Notes: generated from the sequence alone by a model not told the origin. A stretch of 64,000 nucleotides of DNA from Vibrio sp. CK2-1 (GCF_021726515.1 NZ_JAKKCJ010000004.1:186001-250000), one strand, 5' to 3'. Positions 18,485 to 28,874 are shown, numbered from the stretch's first letter. A program made the numbers and translations.

Positions 18485-18805
18485 TCAATCTCTTTTCCAC
18501 AAAATATGACAAAACTTATTGTCAGGGTCGCGGCTAATTAGCATGCGAGCAAACACATCATCCAAAGCATCATCGGCTTCATTGACCAATCCTACTTTTA
18601 CTTCCGCGTAAGTCTCTTTATCAACCTCAAAGCCAACGTGTTCAGCCCAGTCATCACCGGTTTCTACTACTTCAGCTGCGCCACGCTCTTCAAATTGCAT
18701 CGTGAATAAGATGACATCTGCTGCTTCTAGGTTGTCTGGTGCCATTTCCAAAAAGATGTCATAGCCGACTTCGATTACGTCATCGTAAGAGATTAAATCT
18801 GTCAT
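18485..18805 (-). CDS. yciU: HI1450/YciU-family dsDNA-mimic protein
   Basis: A very acidic 106-residue protein similar to E. coli YciU and Haemophilus HI1450. Shared segments are YDIFLEMAPDNLEAADVILF, MQFEERGAAEV and DDVFARMLISRDPDNKFCHI. The HI1450 structure has surface charges resembling double-stranded DNA, and the family has been proposed to bind DNA-binding proteins such as HU. The partner is not known for this organism. Confidence 0.88.
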   Translation of the reverse strand: MTDLISYDDVIEVGYDIFLEMAPDNLEAADVILFTMQFEERGAAEVVETGDDWAEHVGFEVDKETYAEVKVGLVNEADDALDDVFARMLISRDPDNKFCHILWKRD

Positions 18806-18885
18806 TATTGCCTTAAATATATTTGATTGGTGTGTTTATAAAAGCGACCAATTTATCGCAAGTGATCGCTTTTATTTTTTAGTAC

Positions 18886-19455
18886 TTAGTCAGCGCGACC
18901 CATGAACTTACGTTCAGCCGTGTTAACCCTAATTTTTTCACCACTTGAGATGTATTCTGGGACTTGAACAACAAGGCCTGTTGTTAGCGTTGCAGGTTTC
19001 GTACGAGCACTTGCAGACGCCCCTTTAATAGAAGGCGAAGTTTCTTCGATTTCAAGTTCAACGCTTGAAGGTAGCTCAACTGCAACAGGTTTTTCGTTAA
19101 CGATAACAACGCTTAAGCCTTGAGTTTCTTCGTTAAAGAATAATGCTTCATCTTCAATTACCGCTTTGTTGAAGTGGTATGGTGTGTAATCTTCATTGTC
19201 CATGAAAACATATTCATCACCATCAATGTACGAGAACATCACACTGTGACGGCTAAAGTCAGCAAGCGTTAGAATTTCATCAGCTTTGAAGCTTTCATCT
19301 GATTTAGCGCCAGTCGCGACATCGTACATACGCATACGATAAAGGCTCGCACCTGCGCGGCCGCTTGGCGTTAATTTGCTGATCTCACGTACAGAGAATA
19401 CTCGACCGTTTAGTTCAACAACGGCATTTTTTTTAATTTCACTAGCTTTAGGCAT
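18886..19455 (-). CDS. yeiP: Elongation factor P-like protein YeiP (EfpL)
   Basis: EF-P paralogue with the three EF-P domains in 189 residues. The N-terminal KOW-like domain begins [18 protein letters not shown]; the loop that reaches the peptidyl-transferase centre is [16 protein letters not shown]. Unlike classical EF-P, it lacks the modified lysine or arginine context and has the YeiP-type loop. [20 protein letters not shown] and [16 protein letters not shown] family segments are present. YeiP/EfpL helps ribosomes through difficult Xaa-Pro motifs. The ATG at 19455 is chosen over the upstream 19485 because it matches the family N-terminus. Confidence 0.94.
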   Translation of the reverse strand: MPKASEIKKNAVVELNGRVFSVREISKLTPSGRAGASLYRMRMYDVATGAKSDESFKADEILTLADFSRHSVMFSYIDGDEYVFMDNEDYTPYHFNKAVIEDEALFFNEETQGLSVVIVNEKPVAVELPSSVELEIEETSPSIKGASASARTKPATLTTGLVVQVPEYISSGEKIRVNTAERKFMGRAD

Positions 19456-19629
19456 GATTTTTCCTGAGTTAAATCTAAGAAGCACAGAGGCTCTTTGTGT
19501 TTGTATTTGAGCGAGAAAATATCACGATCTTAACCGAATACCAAAAATAATTATTAGTTTAGCTTGTCTAAATGATTGAGGTGAATGAGCGCCGTCAACA
19601 AAGCTGCAGCTTCAATTATGAAGGGTATA

Positions 19630-22026
19630 TTAAAATAGACCAATTTGCGGTGCGATGATCGACTCGAAGTCTAATCCTATAAAAGGCAGAATGGCATCAG
19701 CAACCGGTTTAATCTGTTTATCAATATAGTGTTGATAGTCGATAGGGCTTTCTAAGTAATCTTTAGGTTCTGGGCCATTGAGAGTAAATAGGTATTCTAT
19801 CCTCCCTTTATTTTGATACTGCAAAGGGCGACCTAAACGAGCATTTTTTTCATCCGCTAAACGGGCTGCTCGTACTTGCGGCGGAATATTTTTTTGATAT
19901 TCATTTAATTTACGGCGTAAACGTTTTTGATAAACAAGATCATCGTCATAAAACCCATTTTGTGTATCTTCAACATATTGGCGAATAAAGGCTTGCGGGT
20001 CTTCATCGTGGAAGATCATCGAATACAGCTTATGTTGGAAGTGATGAGATAGTGGTGTCCAGTCTGTGCGAGCACTTTCTAGCCCTTTGAACACCATTTT
20101 TTCCTTTCCATCGGTATTGATGAGGCCACAATAGCGTTTTTTAGAGCCAGTTTCTGAGCCGCGAATGGTTGGCATTAAAAAGCGTTGAAAATGGGTTTCA
20201 TATTCAAGCTCTAAGGCTGACTTTAAGTTATATTCATCTTCAATATGTTGTTGCCACCACACGTTAATTTCGTCGATTAACTTTTTTCCAATCTGGTCAG
20301 CATTATCTTGGCTATGAGGCTCAATTAGAGAGACAAACAAAGAGTCAGTATCACCATAGATCACTTGATAACCTTTCTCTTCGATTAATAGTCGGGTTTG
20401 CTTCATGATTTCATGGCCGCGCATGGTAATAGAAGAGGCCAGTCGAGTATCAAAGAAACGACAACCAGAAGAGCCCAGTACGCCGTAAAATGAATTCATG
20501 ATGATCTTAATGGCTTGCGAAAAGGCCGCTTCATTATTTTTCTTGGCGACATCTCGCGCCGCCCATAATTCTTCAATCATGTTAGGCAAAAAGTGTTTGC
20601 TACGGTGAAATTGCCCACCGCGAAATCCTGCGACGGCTTGATGCTCTTCTTTGCCTATTTCAAGTTTTAACCCTTCAACTAACCCCATAGGATCAATCAG
20701 AAAGGTGCGAATAATCGAAGGGTAGAGTGATTTGAAATCGAGTACTAGTACAGAATGGTAGAGTCCGGGATCGGAATCCATCACGTAACCACCAGGACTT
20801 GCGAACCAGTTTTCAGAGTGAAGATTTGGCGCGATATAACCGGCGCGATGCAATTGTGGTAAATACAAATTGGTAAAGGCGGCTACCGAACCACCAATAC
20901 GATCGAGCTCTACACCGGTTAATCGTGAGCGTTCAATAGCAAATTGCAGTAAATGAGTTTGTTCAAAAATGCGCGTGACGAGACTGCAATCTTGTAGGTT
21001 ATAAGTGGCAAGAGAAATTTTATCTTCGCGGAATTGGCGATTGATTTCATCCATACGATTAAACGGATCATGGATAATTTTACCTTCACCGAGTAGGCTT
21101 TGAGCCACAGATTCTAACGCCCACGAATTAAAGTGATAGGTCGCGGTTTTTAAGGTATCGATACCATCTAAAACCACTCGGCCCGGAATAGAAACAAAAC
21201 CTTGCTGAGTATTATTGGATTGTCTGAAATACAGTTTTTGTTGCGCTCGGCCTAGTTTTAGCGGCAGTTTATGCCATTCCGCTCGCTTGGATAATAATCG
21301 ACAGTCAAAATCAATCACATTCCACCCAATGATGATATCGGGATCAAATTGTTCAAACCAATCAACTAAAGCGGTTAAGAGGGCGTATTCGTTTTCTACC
21401 CACTGAATATTAATTTCTGCGTCATGTTCTTGTGGCGAACCAATCATGATGACTCGACTATCCATTTCTGAATCGAGACCAACCGAATACAAGATGCCTT
21501 TTTCTGAACACTCTAGATCTAAAGAAACCACCGTGAGATTAGGCTGGTAGGATGCCGATTTACAGCGAGCTTGTGTCACTTTCTTATAATGTTTTTGCTG
21601 TGAAAACTGACCGGTAAATTGAATGCCTCCGCGGATAAATCGTTCCATTAAGTAGCGGTCGGTCAGGCGGATATCATCTTCAAAGCAGTCAATATTTGAT
21701 TGAGTTAAGACGCTTTTCGCTTGGTTCGCTAATTGAATATTGCCGAAGTAACAGGCACAAATCGGCTGCTGGCTAAAGGTTTTGAGTGCAACAGATTGAA
21801 TTTCAAAGGGGATACTCTGCTGTTTTAATGCATTGCTAACGGCCTGTTGGTGTTCTTGTAAGACGAAAAACACACTACGTTCGGCGGCAATTAATAATTG
21901 GGTTGGTCCGCTATCGGTTGCGACCCAAAGTTCAATTTGCGTCTGGGAGCCAGAATGGTGTAAATCACGAGCTTGTCGTGTCAGCACAAAGCCTTGGTCG
22001 ATATTGATGTCTGATGAACCATTCAA
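19630..22026 (-). CDS. polB: DNA polymerase II
   Basis: Family B DNA polymerase with 3'-5' proofreading, used in replication restart and translesion synthesis. The exonuclease motif VVSLDLECSEKG (about residue 168) and IIGWNVIDFDCRLL are intact. Polymerase motifs are DFKSLYPSIIRTFLIDP (motif A), KIIMNSFYGVLG (motif B) and IYGDTDSLFVSL (motif C). The 798-residue length is normal and the protein ends in QIGLF as E. coli PolB ends QLGLF. The start is a TTG at 22024-22026; no ATG occurs before the conserved region. I see no LexA-type CTGT-N8-ACAG box upstream, although polB is SOS-controlled in E. coli. Confidence 0.96.
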   Translation of the reverse strand: MNGSSDINIDQGFVLTRQARDLHHSGSQTQIELWVATDSGPTQLLIAAERSVFFVLQEHQQAVSNALKQQSIPFEIQSVALKTFSQQPICACYFGNIQLANQAKSVLTQSNIDCFEDDIRLTDRYLMERFIRGGIQFTGQFSQQKHYKKVTQARCKSASYQPNLTVVSLDLECSEKGILYSVGLDSEMDSRVIMIGSPQEHDAEINIQWVENEYALLTALVDWFEQFDPDIIIGWNVIDFDCRLLSKRAEWHKLPLKLGRAQQKLYFRQSNNTQQGFVSIPGRVVLDGIDTLKTATYHFNSWALESVAQSLLGEGKIIHDPFNRMDEINRQFREDKISLATYNLQDCSLVTRIFEQTHLLQFAIERSRLTGVELDRIGGSVAAFTNLYLPQLHRAGYIAPNLHSENWFASPGGYVMDSDPGLYHSVLVLDFKSLYPSIIRTFLIDPMGLVEGLKLEIGKEEHQAVAGFRGGQFHRSKHFLPNMIEELWAARDVAKKNNEAAFSQAIKIIMNSFYGVLGSSGCRFFDTRLASSITMRGHEIMKQTRLLIEEKGYQVIYGDTDSLFVSLIEPHSQDNADQIGKKLIDEINVWWQQHIEDEYNLKSALELEYETHFQRFLMPTIRGSETGSKKRYCGLINTDGKEKMVFKGLESARTDWTPLSHHFQHKLYSMIFHDEDPQAFIRQYVEDTQNGFYDDDLVYQKRLRRKLNEYQKNIPPQVRAARLADEKNARLGRPLQYQNKGRIEYLFTLNGPEPKDYLESPIDYQHYIDKQIKPVADAILPFIGLDFESIIAPQIGLF

Positions 22027-22447
22027 GTGAAAATCTATCCGGAGTTGTTAAGGAGAAGAGTGGTTAAGTGTTAGTATGATAACAAACAGATTAAGAATGG
22101 TGCGAGTTTTCATTGTTTTTGATTGGAAACCAAGCAGATTAGAACCTTAAAGCCGGACTATTATCAAAATGGTAATATTAAATGCCTATTTTATATTAAA
22201 TCTGGCCTTGCATTCTTGAGTAAACCATTAATAATACATTTGTAATTACTTGATTTCATAAAGCTTACTTTAAGTAGGTTTAATCAATCGATTCACATAG
22301 AAGACGATATCTATGGTGTGTTAGTCACAAAATAGTACGGATTCTGAGATTAACAGTCATTTTGTGAGCGTAAATAAGTTAGAATGTAGTGACCAGCGAT
22401 TAATAATCTCGTTGGTCTAGCGATAATCCAAGTGTGGAGATACAAGA
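22027..22447. other. Divergent intergenic region between polB and uvrY
   Basis: About 420 bases carrying the polB and uvrY promoters. The imperfect dyad CTTACTTTAAGTAGG at about 22264 is the only notable symmetry. No coding frame or RNA gene is recognised. Confidence 0.5.
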
Positions 22448-23092
22448 GTGATAAATGTTTTCCTTGTAGATGATCACGAACTGGTTCGCACAGGGATTCG
22501 ACGTATAATTGAAGACGTCCGTGGAATGAAAGTAGTAGGGGAAGCTGACAGTGGTGAGAATTCTGTAAAATGGTGCCGTGCTAATCACGCGGATGTTATT
22601 TTGATGGATATGAATATGCCAGGTATTGGCGGCCTTGAAGCCACCAAGAAGATTTTACGTTTTAATCCTGATATTAAAATCATTGTTCTAACAATACATA
22701 CTGAAAATCCATTTCCAACCAAAGTCATGCAAGCAGGTGCTGCTGGTTATCTAACCAAAGGTGCTGCGCCAGATGAAATGGTGAATGCGATTAGAATGGT
22801 CAACAGCGGTCAGCGTTATATTTCACCTGAAATAGCGCAACAGATGGCATTGAGTCAATTTTCAGCCCCTTCAGATAATCCATTTAAAGAGCTATCTGAA
22901 CGTGAGCTACAGATCATGATGATGATCACCAAAGGACAAAAAGTAACGGATATATCCGAGCAGCTTAACCTTAGCCCTAAGACAGTAAATAGCTATCGCT
23001 ACCGCCTGTTTAGCAAGCTCGATATTAGTGGTGATGTAGAGTTAACGCACCTCGCAATCCGTTATGGCATGATAAATACAGAGACTCTGTAG
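22448..23092 (+). CDS. uvrY: Response regulator UvrY/GacA/VarA
   Basis: Two-domain response regulator of the BarA/VarS-UvrY/VarA system, which activates the CsrB-type small RNAs that titrate CsrA. The receiver domain has the acidic pocket DDH, the phosphorylated D54 in [12 protein letters not shown], and the switch region LTIHTENP. The C-terminal LuxR-type helix-turn-helix is [19 protein letters not shown] to [17 protein letters not shown]. Translation starts at GTG 22448. The stop codon overlaps the uvrC start by one base (TAGTG), the conserved uvrY-uvrC coupling of gammaproteobacteria. In Vibrio the gene is usually called varA. Confidence 0.97.
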   Translation: MINVFLVDDHELVRTGIRRIIEDVRGMKVVGEADSGENSVKWCRANHADVILMDMNMPGIGGLEATKKILRFNPDIKIIVLTIHTENPFPTKVMQAGAAGYLTKGAAPDEMVNAIRMVNSGQRYISPEIAQQMALSQFSAPSDNPFKELSERELQIMMMITKGQKVTDISEQLNLSPKTVNSYRYRLFSKLDISGDVELTHLAIRYGMINTETL

Positions 23093-24939
23093 TGCCAGAT
23101 CCGTTTGATTCTGCTTCTTTTCTATCGACAGTTTCTGATCAGCCCGGCGTTTATCGTATGTATAACGCCGAGGCTGACGTTATTTATGTCGGTAAAGCAA
23201 AAAATCTATTCAAACGTCTTTCCAGTTATTTTCGTAAGAACCTAGATAACGAAAAAACCAAGGCTCTCGTTAGCCATATTGCCAAAATTGATGTCACGGT
23301 GACGCACACCGAAACCGAAGCCTTAATTTTAGAGCACAACTACATCAAGCAATATCTTCCTAAATACAATGTGCTATTAAGGGATGATAAATCTTATCCC
23401 TATATTTTAATTACCAAACACAAGCACCCTCGTCTTGCTTATCATCGTGGCGCAAAGAAAAGGAAAGGGGAGTATTTCGGCCCTTATCCAGATGCGGGGG
23501 CAGTACGAGAAACACTTCATTTATTACAAAAAATCATCCCGGTTCGCCAATGTGAAGACAGCATTTATGCCAACCGCACTAGGCCGTGTTTGATGTATCA
23601 AATTGAACGCTGTTCAGGCCCGTGTGTTAAAGGTCTGATTAGTGACGAAGAATATGCGGAAAGCGTCAACTATGTTCGCTTATTCTTGCAAGGCAAAGAT
23701 GATCTTGTGCTGAATGCTTTAATTCAAAAAATGGACGAGGCAAGCCAAGCGCTAGCGTTTGAGAAAGCGGCTAAATATCGCGATCAAATTCAAGCGATCC
23801 GTCGTGTACAAGAGCAACAATCAGTCTCCAATGACAGCGCAGAAGACATGGATGTGATTGGCTTTGCTAAAGAAAATGGTCTGGCTTGTGTTCATATCTT
23901 AATGATTAGGCAAGGTAAGGTGCTGGGTAGTCGTAGCCACTTTCCTAAAATTCCTAATAATACCGATGACAACGAAGTATTTTCGAGCTTCTTGAATCAG
24001 TATTATTTAAGTCATAATGAAGCGTCGACGATTCCAACCCGCATTACTTATAACGCCGATCTATTCGATGATGAAAGCCCATTACAAGCAGCATTAACCG
24101 AAATAGCGAGCCGTAAAGTTACATTCCATGTCAGTCCTAGAGGGATCCGAGGCCGTTATCTTAATTTGGCCAACACCAATGCTCGCAGTGCGTTAACGTC
24201 GAAGATTAGTCATAAAATGACAGTGAATCAACGAGTTAAAGAGTTAGAAACAGAGTTTGGTATGGAACGCATTGAGCGCATGGAATGTTTCGATATCAGT
24301 CATACTATGGGTGAAAGCACCATTGCGTCTTGTGTCGTTTTCAACCGTGAAGGTCCGGTCAAACAAGAGTACCGTCGCTACAATATTGAGGGTATCACGG
24401 GCGGTGATGATTATGCCGCGATGGGGCAGGTATTAGAGCGTCGTTACTCCAAACAACAATATACTGATGAAATATATGCCGAAAAGATACCGGATGTGAT
24501 TTTTATTGACGGTGGTAAGGGACAACTTAACCGTGCTTATGAGATAATCCAAAAACATTGGCAAGATTGGCCAAAAAAACCAGAGCTAATTGGTATCGCC
24601 AAAGGTGTCACCAGAAAGCCTGGTTTAGAAACGTTAATTAAAGTTACCGGTGAAGAGTTCAATTTACCGAGTGACGCGCCAGCTTTACATTTGATTCAGC
24701 ATATTCGCGATGAAAGCCATAATCATGCGATTAGTGGTCACCGTGCGAAAAGAGCCAAGACCCGAAGAACCAGTACTTTAGAAGGTATTGAAGGCGTAGG
24801 CCCGAAACGCCGCCAAGCTTTACTGAAATATATGGGTGGTATACAAGAATTAAAACGAGCAACTGTAGAAGAAATAGCCAAAGTTCCTGGGATCAGTAAA
24901 TCTTTGGCAGAAATCATCCATGAAGCATTGAAACCCTAG
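23092..24939 (+). CDS. uvrC: Excinuclease ABC subunit C
   Basis: Nucleotide-excision-repair nuclease that makes both incisions around a lesion. In order: GIY-YIG nuclease domain ([20 protein letters not shown], about residues 18-40), the cysteine-rich block [15 protein letters not shown], the UVR motif that binds UvrB (about 205-240), the RNase H-like C-terminal nuclease ([12 protein letters not shown] and IDGGKGQL), and tandem helix-hairpin-helix ([28 protein letters not shown]). The start is GTG at 23092, overlapping the uvrY stop. Full length at 615 residues. Confidence 0.98.
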   Translation: MPDPFDSASFLSTVSDQPGVYRMYNAEADVIYVGKAKNLFKRLSSYFRKNLDNEKTKALVSHIAKIDVTVTHTETEALILEHNYIKQYLPKYNVLLRDDKSYPYILITKHKHPRLAYHRGAKKRKGEYFGPYPDAGAVRETLHLLQKIIPVRQCEDSIYANRTRPCLMYQIERCSGPCVKGLISDEEYAESVNYVRLFLQGKDDLVLNALIQKMDEASQALAFEKAAKYRDQIQAIRRVQEQQSVSNDSAEDMDVIGFAKENGLACVHILMIRQGKVLGSRSHFPKIPNNTDDNEVFSSFLNQYYLSHNEASTIPTRITYNADLFDDESPLQAALTEIASRKVTFHVSPRGIRGRYLNLANTNARSALTSKISHKMTVNQRVKELETEFGMERIERMECFDISHTMGESTIASCVVFNREGPVKQEYRRYNIEGITGGDDYAAMGQVLERRYSKQQYTDEIYAEKIPDVIFIDGGKGQLNRAYEIIQKHWQDWPKKPELIGIAKGVTRKPGLETLIKVTGEEFNLPSDAPALHLIQHIRDESHNHAISGHRAKRAKTRRTSTLEGIEGVGPKRRQALLKYMGGIQELKRATVEEIAKVPGISKSLAEIIHEALKP

Positions 24940-24984
24940 ACGTTTTAACGCAACATTAAGCCGCACTCTCCAAGAGACGTAATT

Positions 24985-25542
24985 ATGCGATTTACAATAC
25001 CAAATATTTTAACTTTACTTCGACTTGCGTTAATTCCTGTTTTCGTTGCCGTTTTCTATCTGCCTTATTCATGGTCGCCTTTTGCCGCTGCAATGGTGTT
25101 TTGGGTTGCAGGATTTACCGATTGGCTTGATGGGGTGTTAGCAAGAAAATTAGGTCAAACGTCTCGTTTTGGCGCTTTTTTAGATCCTGTTGCCGATAAA
25201 GTCATGGTTGCTGCGGCACTCATCCTCATCACAGAACATTATCACAGCATTTGGATCACCATTCCGGCTGCAACGATGATTGCCCGTGAAATTATTATTT
25301 CAGCCTTACGTGAGTGGATGGCTGAAATTGGCAAGCGTGCGAGCGTTGCGGTTTCTTGGATTGGCAAATGGAAGACACTGTCACAAATGTTTGCCCTTTG
25401 GGTACTGATCTGGCGTTATGATGATTGGATGGTATGGCTAGGTTATGTCACGTTATACATTGCAACAGCTCTAACCTATTGGTCGATGTATCAATACTTA
25501 AAAGCTGCCAAAGGGGATCTATTGGCTGGTGAGGGTGATTAA
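24985..25542 (+). CDS. pgsA: CDP-diacylglycerol-glycerol-3-phosphate 3-phosphatidyltransferase
   Basis: Inner-membrane enzyme that makes phosphatidylglycerol phosphate, the committed step to phosphatidylglycerol and cardiolipin. The CDP-alcohol phosphotransferase signature with its metal-binding aspartates is complete in [13 protein letters not shown] followed by [11 protein letters not shown]. The 185-residue length and several hydrophobic helices fit PgsA. It follows uvrC by 45 bases, the same uvrY-uvrC-pgsA order as in E. coli, with tRNA genes next, also as in E. coli. A terminator separates it from the tRNA operon. Confidence 0.97.
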   Translation: MRFTIPNILTLLRLALIPVFVAVFYLPYSWSPFAAAMVFWVAGFTDWLDGVLARKLGQTSRFGAFLDPVADKVMVAAALILITEHYHSIWITIPAATMIAREIIISALREWMAEIGKRASVAVSWIGKWKTLSQMFALWVLIWRYDDWMVWLGYVTLYIATALTYWSMYQYLKAAKGDLLAGEGD

Positions 25543-25570
25543 TTAAGTCACTTGAACATTGAATTATTGG

Positions 25571-25617
25571 AGCCCTGCATATTCTTTATTATAAAAAGAT
25601 TATGCGGGGCTTTTTGT
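25571..25617 (+). terminator. Terminator after pgsA
   Basis: Arms AGCCCTGCATA and TATGCGGGGCT (one G-T pair) are separated by an AT-rich loop and followed by five T. Confidence 0.8.
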
Positions 25618-25768
25618 TTCTATTTTTTCTTCTAGCTTCTATCTAATAGATAAGAAATGTTTTCTCAATTTTCTGCCAAAAATATCGACAAAATTAGGCG
25701 TTAAAATGTGCGACATAACGGTTTTTGACTGCAAAATAGACAAACGATTTAAAAAACGAAAAATAGTG

Positions 25769-25796
25769 TTGACGTACTTGGCTTAATCCGTAAAAT
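25769..25796 (+). promoter_or_regulatory. Promoter of the tRNA operon
   Basis: A -35 TTGACG, a 16-base spacer and a -10 TAAAAT are followed by GCCATCCCG, a GC-rich discriminator typical of stringently controlled stable-RNA promoters. It lies about 60 bases before tRNA-Cys. Bases 25618-25768 are AT-rich and hold no other feature I can recognise. Confidence 0.75.
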
Positions 25797-25858
25797 GCCA
25801 TCCCGTACTCAAGAGGAACGCAACATAATTCGAGAGAGTTAAGTTCTTCGCAAGGTAA

Positions 25859-25932
25859 GGCGCCTTGGCAGAGTGGCTATGCAGCGGATTGCAAATCCGT
25901 GGACCTCGGTTCGACTCCGGGAGGCGCCTCCA
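25859..25932 (+). tRNA. tRNA-Cys (anticodon GCA)
   Basis: Cloverleaf of 74 bases. The acceptor GGCGCCT pairs with AGGCGCC, followed by T and an encoded CCA. The anticodon stem-loop GCGGATTGCAAATCCGT shows GCA, and the T-arm is CGGTTCGACTCCGG. First gene of the tRNA cluster. Confidence 0.97.
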
Positions 25933-25956
25933 TAATCTTGCTTAAATTGATACAAA

Positions 25957-26032
25957 GCGACACTAGCTCAGCTGGTAGAGCGCAACCTTGCCAAGGTTGA
26001 GGTCACGAGTTCGAACCTCGTGTGTCGCTCCA
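25957..26032 (+). tRNA. tRNA-Gly (anticodon GCC), copy 1
   Basis: Cloverleaf of 76 bases. The acceptor GCGACAC pairs with GTGTCGC, the anticodon stem CAACC/GGTTG holds loop TTGCCAA (GCC), and CCA is encoded. It is identical to the second glycine tRNA at 26228. Confidence 0.97.
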
Positions 26033-26110
26033 AATTTTGCGATATTGATTAATTCAGTATCAGATGGTGTTCTAACTTTTCAGTTAAGGCATCGCAATAA
26101 AGAATTGCGT

Positions 26111-26197
26111 GCCCTGGTGGTGGAATTGGTAGACACAAGGGATTTAAAATCCCTCGGCGTTCGCGCTGTGCCGGTTCAAGTCCGGCCCGGGGCACCA
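26111..26197 (+). tRNA. tRNA-Leu (anticodon TAA)
   Basis: A type II tRNA of 87 bases with a long variable arm. The acceptor GCCCTGG pairs with CCGGGGC (one T-G pair), the anticodon stem AGGGA/TCCCT holds loop TTTAAAA (TAA), and CCA is encoded. It lies between the two identical tRNA-Gly genes. Confidence 0.97.
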
Positions 26198-26227
26198 TCT
26201 ATTAAAGTCTACATTTATGTAGCAAAT

Positions 26228-26303
26228 GCGACACTAGCTCAGCTGGTAGAGCGCAACCTTGCCAAGGTTGAGGTCACGAGTTCGAACCTCGTGTGTCGCT
26301 CCA
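26228..26303 (+). tRNA. tRNA-Gly (anticodon GCC), copy 2
   Basis: Same 76-base sequence as the copy at 25957. Identity continues for about four bases into the 3' flank, so the pair is an exact direct repeat of about 80 bases around tRNA-Leu. Confidence 0.97.
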
Positions 26304-26310
26304 AATAAGA

Positions 26311-26342
26311 AAGCCCTGATCAGAAATGATCGGGGCTTTTTT
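26311..26342 (+). terminator. Terminator of the tRNA operon
   Basis: AAGCCCTGATCA and TGATCGGGGCTT form a long stem with a short loop, followed by a run of T. Confidence 0.88.
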
Positions 26343-26461
26343 GTAACCTAAGTTTTTGAAATTACTTATCTCTATACGACACATGTTGTCGTACCAGTCT
26401 TATAAAATCCCCTCGTTATAAAAGTATTTACGTTTCTTTTTGATATTTAATGGAAATTATA

Positions 26462-27751
26462 ATGAAAAAAACAGTAGTAACTGTAGGTTTAATGTCAGTG
26501 ATATTAGCTGGATGCGGTGGTTCATCAGATGGTGGATCGGATAATAATGGCGGTGATAATAGTGGTGGTAATAATACAGTAGCGGCTACCGGCCAGTTTC
26601 TCGATTCAGCCGTACAAGGTATTAGTTTTGTAACTGCAAGTAAATCAGGTAATACCGATTTAGCGGGCACATTCGGTTATAATGTGGGAGAAAAGGTAAC
26701 CTTCAGTATTGGTGATTTGGTTTTTCCAACTGTAACAGCCAACAAATTTATCACACCTTTAGACCTTGCTGGAACAACAGATAAAAAAGATCCTGAAGTT
26801 ATCAATATGGTGCGTTTACTGATGACGCTTGATACCGATAGCAACCCTGATAATGGTATTACGATTTCTTCTCAAGCAAAACAAATGGCGGTTCCTTTAG
26901 ATTTTAATGTATCTGTCGATGAGTTTGCCTCTTCTCAAGATGTTCTCGATTTTATTGCTAACGCAGGCCAACAAAATCCACCTACAGAATTAGTGCCACA
27001 GGCCGAAGCCGAAACGCACTTCCAAAAAACTTTAGATGATATTGATGCTATCGACACTTATGCCGATTATGTTGGTATGTTTAATTTAGAAAAAAACATG
27101 GCTGATGACAGTTACACCGGTATCTGGAATATCTACTCAGATGGCTCATATTTAATGATCGAATATTATAATAGTGAAGAAGATTCTGGACTTGAGTATG
27201 GCAAATTGAACCTGAAAAACGGTGGGTTTGAACCGGATGTCATGGTCGATACCGATACACTAGAAGATGGTGGATTAAGTAGTGGTGACTGGACTCAAGT
27301 CTCTATGGAAGGTGATACATTGCACGTAACGAAAACCGAGCGTTACTGTGAAGAAGATGACCCAGCTGATTGCACCTATGAATTAACTACTCCTAGAGGT
27401 GTGATTACTGGCCAGTCTATTGTCGGTAGCTGGGAACGCATTAATGATGATGGTAAACGAGAATCATATAACTTCCGTGATGATGGCAAATATTTCTTTG
27501 CTTTGATTGATGACGGGATTGATCAAGGCAATATTGAAGTCGGAGGTTACACTTTCGATCCAGACAATGAATCACTGACATTAAATATAACTCCAGATAG
27601 CGATCGTTCAGGGGCGAGTTTACTTGCCGATGACGGCGTGGTGTATGATATTCACTCTGCAACATTAAGTGAAGATGGACAATCCTTGACGCTCGTTGTT
27701 GATTATAACGATGGCAAAGACACAACATTAATACTGTCACGCAAACTCTAA
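26462..27751 (+). CDS. Putative surface or periplasmic lipoprotein
   Basis: A 429-residue lipoprotein. The ATG at 26462 (MKKTVVTVGLMSVILAGC) gives a signal peptide ending in the lipobox ILAGC. The mature N-terminus is a Gly/Ser/Asn/Asp-rich flexible linker. Next comes a domain with GQFLDSAVQGISF, FGYNVGEKVTFSIGDL and LMTLDTDSNPDNGITIS, a pattern seen in many uncharacterised gammaproteobacterial lipoproteins. The C-terminal half is acidic and probably beta-rich, with two similar strands around the words SYLMIEYY and KYFFALIDD. Export to the outer membrane is likely because no Asp follows the lipid-bearing Cys. Function is unknown. Confidence 0.8.
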   Translation: MKKTVVTVGLMSVILAGCGGSSDGGSDNNGGDNSGGNNTVAATGQFLDSAVQGISFVTASKSGNTDLAGTFGYNVGEKVTFSIGDLVFPTVTANKFITPLDLAGTTDKKDPEVINMVRLLMTLDTDSNPDNGITISSQAKQMAVPLDFNVSVDEFASSQDVLDFIANAGQQNPPTELVPQAEAETHFQKTLDDIDAIDTYADYVGMFNLEKNMADDSYTGIWNIYSDGSYLMIEYYNSEEDSGLEYGKLNLKNGGFEPDVMVDTDTLEDGGLSSGDWTQVSMEGDTLHVTKTERYCEEDDPADCTYELTTPRGVITGQSIVGSWERINDDGKRESYNFRDDGKYFFALIDDGIDQGNIEVGGYTFDPDNESLTLNITPDSDRSGASLLADDGVVYDIHSATLSEDGQSLTLVVDYNDGKDTTLILSRKL

Positions 27752-27902
27752 TGAGTTATTTGTCACGTGAATGATATGAGTATTTGTTTAATGAAATAAA
27801 CTGATCTTGCACAGTGATAATACATTTAAATTAAATTCATTAGGCTTTTTCGATTATTATAATGAAAGCCTAATGTTTTATTTATTAACCTGTGGTCGCC
27901 TT

Positions 27903-28865
27903 ATGTCTAACCGCTCTAGTAATACCGATGTTGCTAATTTAAGTTTAGAAATTCTAAAACGCATTCCGAAGAAAAGAAAAATTACCGCCAAAGAAATCCA
28001 ACAGCAATTGCAGAGTAGTGGAATCGACAGAAGTCTACGCACTATTCAACGCAATTTAGACATGCTAAGTCGTGATTTTGATATCGAAAAAGATGAGTCA
28101 AATAAACCATACGGCTATCGCTGGGTGAGTTCAAATTCAGTCTTTTCTGTTCCAACACTCTCTCCGAAAGAATCCGTTTTACTCAACCTTACTCATGAGT
28201 ATCTAGCAAATTTACTACCGCCAACCATCATGCAATCGCTCGATGGGTTCTTCTCTGAAGCTCAGTACCAACTTTGTCCAAATGCAAAAAATCAAAAAGA
28301 AAGAGAGTGGCTGAAAAAAGTCCGAGTTGTCAGTGAAGGTGTGCCTATGTTGCCGCCAGAGATTGATACACAAGTGTTTGAGAAAGTCAGTGAAGCTTTA
28401 TTCCACAATCGCTTACTAAACATTGAATATTACAACTCACTGCAAGAGTATAAATCCGCGCAAGTCATGCCACTAGGCTTGGCACAACAGGGTAAGCGTT
28501 TATATCTAGTATGCCGCTTTGATGGCTATGAAGATGTGCGGAATATCGCTATTCATCGAGTTCAAAAAGCGATTGTGTCTACGTTTACTTTTGAACGACC
28601 AAGCGATTTTAAACTAAGCCAATATGATGCAGAAGGCCGCTTTGGCTTTGCCGGAGTAGAGAAGTGCCAGCTTGAATTTTGTATCAATAAATACGAAGGC
28701 TTCCATTTACTAGAAACACCGTTATCGAAAGATCAACAAGTGGTCGAGAGTGAAAGTCACTACTTGGTAACAGCGACAGTCGTGGATTCTTTACGTTTAA
28801 ATCAATGGCTAAAAGGCTTTGGTGAGAATGTTTGGGATATAAAGAAACTGCCGATTGAAAAATAG
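27903..28865 (+). CDS. WYL-domain transcriptional regulator
   Basis: A 320-residue regulator. An N-terminal winged helix-turn-helix of the DeoR/HTH_11 kind covers about residues 1-75 (ITAKEIQQQLQSSGIDRSLR and TIQRNLDMLSRDFDIEKD). The central part has LLNIEYYNS and PLGLAQQGKRLYLVCRFDG, with IAIHRVQKA, the features of a WYL ligand-binding domain, followed by a WCX-type C-terminal extension. WYL proteins often sense nucleotides or nucleic acid and repress defence or stress operons (for example BrxR, CapW). An upstream in-frame start at 27807 exists; MSNRSSNTD is preferred. It heads the accessory cluster and probably binds the repeated dyads found downstream (inference). Confidence 0.85.
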   Translation: MSNRSSNTDVANLSLEILKRIPKKRKITAKEIQQQLQSSGIDRSLRTIQRNLDMLSRDFDIEKDESNKPYGYRWVSSNSVFSVPTLSPKESVLLNLTHEYLANLLPPTIMQSLDGFFSEAQYQLCPNAKNQKEREWLKKVRVVSEGVPMLPPEIDTQVFEKVSEALFHNRLLNIEYYNSLQEYKSAQVMPLGLAQQGKRLYLVCRFDGYEDVRNIAIHRVQKAIVSTFTFERPSDFKLSQYDAEGRFGFAGVEKCQLEFCINKYEGFHLLETPLSKDQQVVESESHYLVTATVVDSLRLNQWLKGFGENVWDIKKLPIEK

Positions 28866-28874
28866 TTACAGGTA

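Noticed and set aside
22027..22110. Search for a LexA box before polB
   Set aside because: No CTGT-N8-ACAG sequence is visible near the start, so SOS control is not claimed although it is known for E. coli polB.
25988..26308. Open frame of 106 codons over the tRNA cluster
   Set aside because: It runs through tRNA-Gly, tRNA-Leu and the second tRNA-Gly, which are certain, so it is a shadow.
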